Origin: Microglena sp. YARC
Lineage: Eukaryota > Chlorophyta > Chlorophyceae > Chlamydomonadales > Chlamydomonadaceae
NCBI GenBank assembly: GCA_022414725.1
Contig: CM039462.1
Span: 6,194,021-6,258,020, forward strand
Direction: 5' to 3'
DNA length: 64,000 bases
The stretch's first letter is position 1, and the number at the start of each line of letters is the position of its first letter. The position numbers were made by a program, and so were the translations under genes. Below are positions 11,346-22,700 of the stretch, piece by piece. The notes under the pieces were generated by a model that made no database searches, had not been told where the DNA came from, and worked only from the letters and a program-made list of their open reading frames with translations.

Positions 11346-12260
11346 CTCTGTGCATAACGGATGAAGATGGTGCTACCCACTTGGAGCTCGGAGTAGTCCA
11401 GTAGATCCTGTACAGTAGGAGATGAGAGGGGGGTTAGGGTTTAGGATAATACTGACAGGGTGAGGAGATAAGAGGGGGGTTAGGGCTTGGGATAATACTG
11501 GCAGGATCAAGATGATGCTACCCACTTGGACCTCCGAGATAAGAGGGGGTTTAGGGTTTAGGATAATATTGGCAGGATGAAGATAGTGCTACCCACTTGG
11601 AGCTTCGAGTTGTCCAGTAGATCCTGTCCAGTAGGAGATACGGGGGGGTTTAGGGTTTGGGTTAATATTGACAGGGTGAGGAGATAAGGGGGGGGTGTAG
11701 GGTTTGGGACATTACTGGCAGGATGAAGATAGTGCTACCCACTTGGAGCTCCAAGTTGTCCAGTACATCCTGTCCAGTAGAAGATAAGAGGGGGTTCAGG
11801 GTTTAGGATAATACTGACAGGGTGAGGAGATAAGAGGGGGGTTAGGGTTTGGGTTAATACTGACAGGGTGAGGAGATAAGAGGGGGTGTAGGGTTTGGGA
11901 CATTACTGGCAGGATGAAGATGGTGCTACCCACTTGGAGCTCCAAGTTGTCCAGTAGATCCTGTCCAGTAGGAGATAAGAGGGGGTTTAGGGTTTAGGAT
12001 AATACTGACAGGGTGAGGAGATAAGAGGGGGGTGTAGGGTTTGGGACATTACTGGCAGGATCAAGATGGTGCTACCCACTTGGAGCTCCGAGATAAGAGG
12101 GGGTTTAGGGTTTAGGATAATACTGGCAGGATGAAGATGGTGCTACCCACTTGGAGCTCCGAGTAATCCAGTAGATCCTGTCCAGTAGGAGATAAGAGGG
12201 GGTTTAGGGTTTGGGTTAATACTGGCAGGGTGAAGAGATATGAGGGGGGTTAGGGTTTAA
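11345..12260. repeat. Satellite with GCTACCCACTTGGAGCTCC and GGGTTTAGGGTTTAGG
   Basis: Seven or more units of about 72-190 bp, each with CCAGTAGATCCTGTCCAGTA and a telomere-like TTTAGGG pair. Confidence 0.85.
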
Positions 12261-12264
12261 GATA

Positions 12265-12480
12265 ATGATGAAGGTGAACAGGTGCGCGCAGCACCACCGC
12301 CTCCACCATCCACCACTCACTCATGACGTGGAATGGCTACCTAGGATGGTTATCTGTGTGGCTGTGTGCATGCTGGAAATGAAGGTGAACAGATGCGCAC
12401 AGCAGCACCGCCTCCACCACCCATTACTCACTCGTGACGTGGAGTGGCTAATAGGATGGTTATCTTGTTGCAGTGATAAC
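12265..12480. repeat. 109-bp tandem duplication
   Basis: Two copies of GAAGGTGAACAGGTGCGC ... CACTCATGACGTGGAATGGC. Confidence 0.75.
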
Positions 12481-12534
12481 TAGGCTGCTGTTGTGGTGGT
12501 GGCTAACTAGGCTGGTCATATTGTTGTACTGAAC

Positions 12535-12628
12535 GCCTAGTAGGGTGTGGTATTAAGGAAGCCCCTTCTTACGGCGGTAGAGAACGAGCTGCTACTTTAC
12601 CTGGACAAAGCTACCATGGCTGTTGACT
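12535..12628 (-). repeat. tRNA-derived SINE, partial
   Basis: Reverse-complement body only (TTACGGCGGTAGAGAACG, CTTTACCTGGACAAAGCTAC). Confidence 0.55.
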
Positions 12629-13166
12629 AGTGGCTAAGTAGAATGATTATCTGTGTGGCTGTGCGCGTACCCCCACCCACCCCCCATTGGTGGTTGGCCC
12701 CAATGGAAGCAAACAAGCTGGTCCCCATCAACCTCACGCCTCATAACAAGGCGAACTATTTATTTATTTATTTATCTGTGTGGCTATGCTCATACCTCCT
12801 TTCCTGCCACTGGGTAAAACAAGACGGAGTGCACGTCCCCACTAACATCACGAACCTGCATGGAAAAGAAACACAATTTGAGAATGACGTAGCACAGAGA
12901 TGCCGAGAAGATGCCAATGGGAAGCTGGAAAGAAATGCTATGGATCATTAATTTTACTTGTTCGTGAACTCCCTGATCCTAGGGCCCACATACACAACTG
13001 TCAGTTTTTTTTCAAATCTGAAATTGGATTTTTCTAGCATCATGGTTTTAGGCCTCCTCCAGGGACAGCGTTTTACAGCTTTTAGGGCCATTTAAGGCAC
13101 AAACAAAATGTTATTGCAATAATTTGGGCAAAAACGGGTCAAAAGTAGCGATCGCTATACATAGCA

Positions 13167-13190
13167 GGGGGGGGGGGGGGGGGGGGGGGG
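13167..13190. repeat. Poly(G) run, 24
   Basis: Uninterrupted G run. Confidence 0.9.
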
Positions 13191-13204
13191 AAATCCCAGA
13201 CAAC

Positions 13205-15830
13205 TGCGTCACTTCACTTCCTCATGCTGTATTCACACTTCCTCGCTCCTCTAATTGCCCGTTCTTATTCACTCGTTCACTCACAACGGCCTTTCTCCCT
13301 CCATCACCCACGCCCATGTACCAAAAGCATTCCCTCGCCCATCCATGTACTGACAGCCTTCCTCATTCCACCACCCATGCTTAACTATGCCCCTCTTGCA
13401 CCAAGCGTCATCCCACCCCCCACCCATTTCCAAACAGCTTTCCCCCATTTCATCCCCAGGCACAACCATGTCCATCCACCAAACACCATTCCAACACCCA
13501 TCCATGTACTCACAGCCTTCCTCATTCCACCACATATGCCTAACTATGCCCCTCCTGCACCAAGCGTCCTCCCACCCCCACCATTTCCAAACAGCTTTCC
13601 TCATTCCATCCCCATGCCCAACCATGTCCATGCATCTAACACCATTCCACCACCCATGCTTTACTATGCCCCTGCACCAAGCGTCCTCCCACCCCCCACC
13701 CATTTCCAAACAGCTTTCCCCATTTTCATTCCCGAATGCCCAATTAGGTCCATGCACCAAACACCCTTCAACCACCCATGCCTAACTATGCCCCTCTTGC
13801 ACCAAGCGTCATCCCACCCCCCACCCATTTCCAAACAGCTTTCCCCATTTCATCCCCCAGGCACAACCATGTCCATCCACCAAACACCATTCCACCACCC
13901 ATCCATGTACTCACAGCCTTCCTCATTCCACCACATATGCCTAACTATGCCCCTCCTGCAACAAGCGCCCTCCCACCCCCCACCAATTTCCAAACAGCCT
14001 TCGTCATTCCATCCCCCATGCCCAACCATGTCCATGCATCTAACACCATTCCACCAACCATGCTTTACTATGCCCCTGCACCAAGCGTCCTCCCACCCCC
14101 CACCCATTTCCAAACAGCTTTCCCCATTTCATCCCCCAGGCACAACCATGTCCATCCACCAAACACCATTCCACCACCCATCCATGTACTCACAGCCTTC
14201 CTCATTCCACCACATATGCCTAACTATGCCCCTCCTGCACCAAGCGTCCTCCCACCCCCCACCCATTTCCAAACAGCTTTCCTCATTTCATCCCCCATGC
14301 CCAACCATGTCCATGCATATAACACCATTCCACAACCCATGCTTTACTATGCCCCTGCACCAAGCGTCCTCCCACCCCCCACCCATTTCCAAACAGCTTT
14401 CCTCATTCCATCCCCCATGCCCAACCATGTTCATGCATCTTACACCATTCCACCACCCATGCTTTACTATGCCCCTGCACCAAGCGTCCTCCCACCCCCT
14501 ACCCATTTCCAAACAGCTTTCCTCATTCTAGCCCCCATGCCCAACCATGTCCATGCATCTAACACCATTCCACCACCCATGCTTTACTATGCCCCTGCAC
14601 CAAGCGTCCTCCCACCCCCCACCCATTTCCAAACAGCTTTCCCCATTTCATCCCGAATGCCCAATTAGGTCCATGCACCAAACACCCTTCAACCACCCAT
14701 GCCTAACTATGCCCCTCTTGCACCAAGCATCATCCCACCCCCCACCCATTTCCAAACAGCTTTCCCCATTTCATCCCCCAGGCACAACCATGTCCATCCA
14801 CCAAACACCATTCCACCACCCATCCATGTACTCACAGCCTTCCTCATTCCACCACATATGCCTAACTATGCCCCTCCTGCAACAAGCGCCCTCCCACCCC
14901 CCACCCATTTCCAAACAGCCTTCCTCATTCCATCCCCCATGCCCAACCATGTCCATGCATCTAACACCATTCCACCACCCATGCTTTACTATGCCCCTGC
15001 ACCAAGCGTCCTCCCACCTCACACCCATTTCCAAACAGCTTTCCTCATTGCATCACCCATGCCCAACCATGTCCATCCACCAAACACCATTCCAACACCC
15101 ATCCATGTACTCACAGCCTTCCTCATTCCACCACATATGCCTAACTATGCCCCTTCTGCACCAAGCGTCCTCGCACCCCACACTCATTTCCAAACAGCTT
15201 TCCCCATTTCATCCCGAATGCCCAACTATGTCCATGCACCAAACACCATTCCACCACCCATGCTTAACTATGCCCCTGCACCAAGCGTCCTCGCACCCCA
15301 CACCCATTTCCAAACAGCTTTCCTTATTGCATTACCCATGCCCAACCATGCCCATGCACAAAAAAACATTTCCCATCCATCCAGTTTCAATCAGCTTCCT
15401 TATTGCATTACGCATGCCCAACCATGCCCATGCACCAAACAACATTCCCCCACCCATCCGTGTACTCACAGCTTTCCTCACTCCATCAGGCATACCCAAA
15501 CATCACTCATGCCCATGCACCAAAACATCACTTCCTCACCCATCCATGTACTCACAGCCTTCCTCATTCCACCACATATGCCTAACTATGCCCCTCCTGC
15601 ACCAAGCGCCATCCCACCCCCCACCCATTTTCAATCAGCTTTTCTCATTGCATGACCCATGCCCAACCATGACCATGCACCAAGCACCATTTCCTCATCC
15701 ATCCGTGTCCTTGCAGCCTTCCTCATTCCACTACCCATGCCTAAATATGCCCGTGCTCCAAGAGTCATCCCATCACCCATTTTTTTTAAACAGCTTTCCT
15801 CATTCATCCCACTTTTTCATTTCGCAAATT
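13205..15830 (+). repeat. 2.6-kb satellite of 120- and 159-bp units, stop-poor
   Basis: CACCAAGCGTCCTCCCACCC recurs at spacings of mostly 159 and 120 bp (also 117, 123, and once 125). It is open for 435, 296, 458 and 318 codons in overlapping frames, one of which encodes a 40-residue unit like MPNYAPPAPSVLPPPTHFQ. The C-rich composition alone explains the open frames. A Pro-rich repeat protein is possible but unsupported by splice sites or a unique domain. Confidence 0.8.
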
Positions 15831-15995
15831 GATCAACTCGGTGCGACCCCAGTGCGACGCGCTGCCCCCCGAACCCTGTGGAGCCCAAGGCACGGAGCCC
15901 GAAGGGTTGGGGTGCATGTCTGACTGGTTTAGCCGGGCACATGCGACGCCATGCAGCGATGGAATGACGACGCGTCGCACCAGACAAATAGTGAT
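15830..15995. repeat. GCGACGC-rich dispersed repeat copy
   Basis: CTCGGTGCGACCCCAGTGCG ... GACTGGTTTAGCCGGGCACA; same family as the 27.1-27.5 kb inverted pair. Confidence 0.6.
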
Positions 15996-16565
15996 TTATC
16001 CACCAATGCCCAACCAAGCCCGTGTACAAATCAACAACCAGCTTTAAAATCGGTGTCCCTTTTGCACCCCCAAAATCCAGACTTATTTCTTTCAGTTCAA
16101 AAAGTGGGTTACCTGGTAGCTTCATGGGTTTAGGACTCCTCCAGGGAAAGAGTCCTGGTAGGTTTAGTAGGACCTCCCCGGGGTGTTCGAGGGGCAGGGC
16201 CCCCCGAGATCTGGGGGGATCAGGGGTCTCAGGTAGCGAATATTCCGGGCTAAACCGGGTCTAAGGTAGTGATCGGGATAGGTAGCGGGGGAAAAAGGCT
16301 GTGCCAAAAACTACCAGCACTCCATCCAAAACTCCAGTCACTGGATCAGGAAGCTACCTAGAAGCTACCTAATAGCTGCTGGAAGTAGCCCAAAATAAAA
16401 TCTGTGCCCACATCGCGTCTCACCTCAACACGATGCCCTAGAACTGCTAGCTGTGACAAATCAGCATTGACTATTTCGCCCACGTATGCCCATGTCCGTG
16501 CTGGCATCACTAGCCCTGCAGTATTAGGGGGTTTGGGAAGATTGGATGGATTTGTCGGAGACAAG

Positions 16566-16775
16566 AGTTGCTGGGATTGGGAAGGAGAGTGGGATTGGGA
16601 AGAAGGGTGGGATTGGGAAGGAGGGTGGGATTGGGAAGGAGGGTGGGATTGGGAAGGAGGAGGTTGGGATTGGGAAGGAGAGTGGGATTGGGAAGGAGGA
16701 GGTTGGGATTGGGAAGGAGGGTGGGATTGGGGAGGAGGGTGGGATTGGGAAGGAGGAGGTTGGGATTAGGAAGAA
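16566..16775. repeat. 18/21-bp minisatellite (GGGATTGGGAAGGAGGGT)
   Basis: About eleven copies; Gly/Trp-rich and Pro/Leu/Asn-rich frames are by-products. Confidence 0.9.
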
Positions 16776-17398
16776 GAGAACTCAGGGGAAAGGAGGCATG
16801 TAACACCAGATCTGGAGCATTTGGGGTTCAGGAAGGTTGGATGGATATACGAGTTGGTGGGATTGTGAGAAAGATAACTCGGGGAAAATAAGGATTGTTG
16901 GTTACGTGTGGCACGTACACACTTATCAGAGAGCAGGAGAGAGAGAAGGAAATGCGCGAGGTGCTGTGGTGTGAGGAACAGTAACAAACAGTGCAAGTTA
17001 CGTTAGGAACAGTGCAAGGTACGACAGGAAGAGTTACAAACAGCTAGGACCAGCTAGGAACAGTGTTGGGTGAAGCCAAGCCAAATCCAAGACTGATTTC
17101 ATTATTTACAAGCTCTGAAGCTCGAGCTCTTGTATCGCATGCATGCACAAGTGAGTGCAGCGGTATGACTGACAAAATAGCCTGGCACACCTGACGATAG
17201 CTGTCAGTGGGAAGCTCGGAAAGGAATGAGAAGAGCAGCTTGTACATGGGTCCTTGCACCATACTACAGTGTCAGGGGCAAGCCAGTGATGTGAGCCAAG
17301 AAACACCCAGAACACATCCGAGGAGTGTCTTACACTCATCTGTTCAGAAAACGGGTGGCGAGACTGCAGCAATCAAGCTACGTTCAGACAATAGATGA

Positions 17399-17480
17399 TG
17401 TTGAACGACTCGGAATGCGAGTGCATACGGGATATCTTGCAAGATATCCAGTATGCACTCACATCCCGTAGCGTTCAACA
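17399..17480. repeat. 82-bp inverted repeat
   Basis: 41-base arms (TGTTGAACG ... GATATCTTG / CAAGATATC ... CGTTCAACA) with no spacer and about 7 mismatches. Could fold as a hairpin; no gene evidence around it. Confidence 0.75.
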
Positions 17481-18734
17481 GTAATGCATGTCCCGAGAGG
17501 GGGGTTCGTGTCGTTCAACAGATGGCTATTAGGAAATGTCCTCATTTTCATCCACATGCATGATGCAGCATTACCTTGCTGAGTTTCTTGGAAATAGCTG
17601 CCTCCTAGGTCCTCTGCTGCAGGCAGCATGCTAAACGGAGGGAAATATAACGGATTCTGCGAGCATGGATATAAGTGTTTTGGTCTCCTTAGCAAGCATG
17701 GGGCAGATGGGTGCAAGCAGGCAGGCAGCAGGCAAGCATGGTTTGAGTGTTTTAGGTTTCCTCTTATTCTGGTGTTATAGCACCAGCGTGTTGCCAGCAG
17801 GCATTGGTATAACTTAGTGTTCTAGATTGGGAATGCCCACTCAAGATTGAGAATAACACTAGGATTGAGAATGCCCATTGAAGATTGAGACTACCATTGT
17901 GATATTTGATCGAGAGCTGATAACGGCTACCGAAGCAGCTGATGCTGGTGCGCAACAATTCGCACCTGGAGACTGACTGATGCCGTCGTCGTCATAATTG
18001 CGACTTGTGCTAGCTGGCTATGATTGTATTGCTACGATGCGCGACTGCAATTTGATAGGTTCGGATGCCAATGCGGCTACTGCGCTAAATTCAGGAGGGT
18101 GGTTTCCAACGAGGTTGACTACGGTTCGCGCAGGAAAGTCGGACGGCATCTATCCAGGTGAGGGTAACGCAGCAAGTGAAGACCAGTTCGCGAAGGGGGC
18201 TCCGTCCAAGCCAGGACCTGGGAGTGGGCAAGTCTAGCTGTCATTCGCAGCTGCCAGGGTCAACTGCCCTCCATCCCCCCGTACTCCACCTTCTGTGAAT
18301 CGATTTAAACTATGGGCTTGTCGAAAGTAAGAAATCAGGGCGTCCTGGGAAGGGGCTATCTGCTGTATATAGGGGAGCCTGGCCAGTGTGTTCGATGGGG
18401 GAGGATTCCAGATAACTATCCTATCTGGTGGAAGACCCAAGAGAGGGCAAGAGGGGGGTAAGGGTTTTCGCTCCGCTCTTTCTGGTCTATCTATGTTAGC
18501 TTGATGAAACAGTTCTATCTTTCCAAGCTTGATCAATAAGCTCTATCTTACACTAAACAAATTTGAAGTATCTCCAGTCAGTGGGGGCATCAGCCTAATC
18601 GTGAAAAACTCCAAACCCATTCACCCACCCAACCACCCACCCGGCCATCCATGCTCACCATACTCACCCATTCACGCACCCATTACACCCACCCATAGTC
18701 CCACCCATTCACTCCACCCATACACCCATCCATA

Positions 18735-18735
<1 letters not shown>

Positions 18736-18766
<31 letters not shown>
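18736..18766. repeat. Poly(C) run, 31
   Basis: Follows a CCCACCCATT-rich stretch. Confidence 0.9.
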
Positions 18767-18770
<4 letters not shown>

Positions 18771-19239
18771 AGGTGCTCAGAATGACCTGAAATGGGTGAA
18801 ACACATCGCCATTATAGCGGTTTTCTCAGAATAAATAAATCGGCATGAGGCAAAAATAAGAGGCCTGGGCACCTGCACCTACTATTCGTGTTTGGATTCG
18901 CTTTATAGAGGCATCAACTCATCGTCAAATGTGGGCAACCGCCCAAACCTAAACAGTAGGACATCTGCGGGAGCACATTTCCTTTCCTTCCGACAGAAGT
19001 ATGAAAGGACTCCCTGGCGATATGAAATTCATCTTCCAGGGTCTTCCGGAAAAGAATTGCGGATAGAATGAATATGTGCACATCTAGGGCCAGCACGGGT
19101 ACAGACAGCGTAGCAGCAGAAACCACCAGTCAGTATGACAAGGTGCGTCAGACCAACTTGATGCATACACCTTAACACAACTCCACATTCTTGCTGCTGT
19201 TCACCTGCTCCGTCGGGATCCTGACGGCGCCCGGAGTGC

Positions 19240-19722
19240 TTGCAACAGCCGCATCCAGCTATTAATTCAAATGATCTTGTAGCCCGGATTATGTCTCTTA
19301 TACACAGTTCGCGTTATCCCTTTCTTGGTTCGTGTAGCGTCAGCAGTAGCATCAGCAGCAGCAGAAGCACGCCATGGATTTCTCCCTTGTGTGCTCGACG
19401 TGACCTACAGAGCTTGAGGAGCAGGAAGTTGGACACAGCATGCCCTTCTGTTGCTACCAGAACAAATGTTGCTCGTTCTTCTGGAGTTTCGACGGGACTA
19501 CGCTCAATAGAGGGCGACGATACTTTAGAGAGTTTTTTTAGTGACAAGGCTGTCCAGGCAAACCTGTGTTCTGTTGTGTTGCTCGAGCCACTGCTTACCG
19601 GAGTGAAGGCGCACGACAGCAGCTTGACAGATGGCATTCTAGTTGCCGAGCCATGGATGGACTCGATGTTATTCGTCTCTGCCTCTATGGATAAGACTGT
19701 CGCAGCCTGGCGCATCAAAATG
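19240..19722 (+). CDS. WD40 gene, first recognised exon
   Basis: Open frame ending at a donor (ATG|GTGAGT). The last 45 codons form a WD blade ending SASMDKTVAAWRIKM. The N-terminal 110 codons are Ser/Arg-rich and not recognised, so coding status before about 19400 is doubtful. Phase 0 at the donor. Confidence 0.65.
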
Positions 19723-22700
19723 GTGAGTTCTTCTTTGTCCTGCCCTGCAGGCTAGTTCACCCCAGCATGCACCACAATATTTGCGAGCAATTGAAGCCCG
19801 CTAAATGGCCGGGCGCTTGTTTGGGCCTGTTTGTTGTGTCGAGGGGTGTTGACACTCGGATGCTGCGCTTTTCTCTATGGACACCCCCCTCCACCCCGGC
19901 CCTCCACCCAACCGCTGTGAAAAAGTCAAGCCTCCACATTTGTCGCGTCAGTCTCACATATTTCTTCCTCTGACGCGACCCTGACTCGCCCCACTAGGAT
20001 TCATTACCGCTTCCTATGTAGCGAACGCCTCTGGTACCTCATTGAAGCTGCCGAGAAGGTTCTGTCTGTCATCCTGGGACACCCCATCAAGTTCGCTTGG
20101 TAACTCTGTAGTGTAATGTTATTGATGATACTCCTTCAAGGATTGCATGATAGTTGTGTGAGAGAGGCCTACTGGTCTAGTTGTGGATTTTAAACCCCAT
20201 GCTTGCATGCCTTGGAAGCATTCAGAACAGGGGGGGGCTCGTCTGACAGCTGCACCATCTATATCAGTGTACGCTATCATGAAAAACGAGAGACAAGACT
20301 GAGTTTTCTCTGTGTATTAACCTGCAGGCACCAGAAGGATCTGCATCCCCCCAGCCTTATGTAGAGGTCCAGAAGATCATGGCAGCGGGAGGCCCCTTAT
20401 TTTCTTTAGTTCGGGCACCGGAAGACTCGAGTGTCGTCAACAGAGATAACCAGGGGAAACCCATCCCACATCCAATTCTACTTTACTGTGGAAACGCAGC
20501 CAAAGAGGTTGTGGCATTGCAGCCCTTCAAGAACGACTTTGAGCAGGTGCGCAATCACTCAGTGGTGTTGCAGCCTCAGTATGGGCAAAAAATAGGCCTC
20601 CACCTAGTTTCAACACGTCTATCTGTTCCTCTTTCCCTCAAGTAGTGTTATAATGTATTAATAAATACGACCCTAAGAATAACCCATACGGTGTAGCGTT
20701 AGTAGTAGCAGCATGAATCACGCCATAGGGTTATCCTTGAGGTTGTAAGGCTTAGCTATAAAACCTGACCATTTTACAAAAAATCCGGTTAATAACAGAA
20801 CCTCTGTCCTCCTGTACGCCTTTCTCTTGGACTTGCTGCTTAACCTTTGACAGCTTCATAGGCTCCCTGGTTTCTGTGGGTATCGCACAGGGGGACTTGG
20901 AATTGGCAGATGGTGAGCAGCCCAGAGTTGGCTGGAAAGCCATATAATAATTCAAATTCAAATTTACCTATGGCTGCCCTGACTTACATCAGATGAAGCT
21001 TGGAGAGCACTAAGGGTGAAATCCATCTAGTAATTCGAATTTAAATTCAAATGAATTTTTGGCTGCCCTGACATGCATCAGATGAAGCTTGGAGAACACG
21101 AAGGCCGAAATCTATCTAACAATTAGAATTCAAATTAATCTTTGGCTGCCCTGACTTGCATCTAATGAAGCTTGGAGAGCACGAAAGGGGAAAACCATCA
21201 AACAATTCAAATTCAAATTAACCTTTGGTTACCCTTACTTGCATCAGATGAAGCTTGGAGAGCACAAAGGGGGGGGAATCTCAAACAATTCAAATTTAAA
21301 TCAAATTAATATTTGGCTGCCCTGACTTGCATCAGATGAAGCTTGGAGAACACAAAGGCCAAAATCCATCTAACAATTAAATTTCAAATTCAAATTAATC
21401 TTTGGCTGCCCTGACTTGCATCAGATGAAGCTTGGAGAGCACGAAGGGTGGGTGCGATCGCTAGCCGTCGGTGGGAAGTTCTTGTACAGGTGAGATGCTT
21501 TAGGGTTTAGGTTTTATGATTCATGTACAGGTGAGATGCTTTAGGGGTTAGGGTTCATGTACAGGTGAGATGCTTTAAGGTTTAGGATTCATGTACAGGT
21601 GAGAGGGTTTAGGGTTTATGTACAGCCGAGATGCTGTAAGGGTTAGGGGTTTTGGGTTCAGGGTTCATGTACAGGTGAGATGAGAATCGCAAAATGCATT
21701 TATTACTGTAGACAAACTAAGGGCTTTCGTCGGTAAAACGATTGTTTGGGGTTCAGTTCATCACTGCTTTTTCTGTTGAGCCACTCCTGATTTCATGGTA
21801 GGGCAAGTCCCTTTAGCCTATTTGGCTACCCCTGGACTGTAGCAGCATACATACAAGTGAGATGCTCAGAATCCATCAGGGTTGGGCAAGTCCATTCAGC
21901 CTATTTGGCTACCCCTGGACTGTAACATCAAATATTCAGGTGAGATGCTCAGAATCCATCATGTTTTTTTGCAGAGCCCCCCCTTCTAGGCGAAGCCCCC
22001 AGAGTCACCCTATTGTCCGATTGTTTGTCCGCGCGATCTAATCCTGGGCCTTACTGGCCCCTGGCCCTGTCGGAAAGCCTGGCTTCAATCCGGTGCACTC
22101 GATTCCGGTGCTACCTATCGCTCCGGTAGCCAACACTCTCTGCCAATTTTCCGCGTTGCTTGCGACGCGCATAGGACTTTTATTTTAAGCTGCCAGAAGG
22201 ATCTTCCCTCCAGGACTACTGAAGTTATTCAGTATTTACTCTCTGATTCCCGAACGCCGTCGCCGGCATTTACAAGTGGTACCACTTGTAAATGCCGGCG
22301 ACGGCGTTCGGGAATCAGAGAGTTAATACTGAATAGCTTTAGTAGTCCTGGAGGGAGGATGTGATCAGCTCCCCTGCCTAGCTATTCAGCCAATCCTAAG
22401 ACCGCCAGCTACCAGAACCAGCTTCTAGGCAGCTACTCAGCCAATCCTAACGCCGCCAGCTACCAGAACCAGCTTCTAGGCAGCTCCCATGCCTAGCTCT
22501 TCAGCCAATTCGTACACCGCCAAGGGAGCTTGACGTTGACAGAATCAGCTGTCCAGAACTGCTGAAATATTTGGGTGTGACATTGGCTGGCTCGGGTACT
22601 CATTGTCAGAAACAAGCACAGATTTGGGCAGCTCTGCTCGAGCCGTTTTTTGTGGTTATCTCATCTTTGTCAGATTTCGTCTGGTGAGAACATTTTTCAG

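Larger units (their letters stand above)
16800..19239. other. No gene recognised
   Basis: Contains the 82-bp inverted repeat (17399-17480) and the 31-C run (18736-18766). Minus-strand stretches near 18250-18500 (LPPDRIVIWNPPPSNTLARLP) and 18920-19110 are open with even composition and could be old exons, but no splice pattern or family was seen. The WD40 promoter probably lies at the right end. Confidence 0.4.

Noticed and set aside
11345..12260. Interstitial telomere (TTTAGGG)
   Set aside because: Only two degenerate units per satellite repeat, always in the same context; part of the satellite unit rather than a telomere tract.
13281..13775. Minus-strand Trp/Gly/Met-rich frame in the 13-15 kb satellite
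   Set aside because: By-product of a C-rich satellite lacking stops on either strand.
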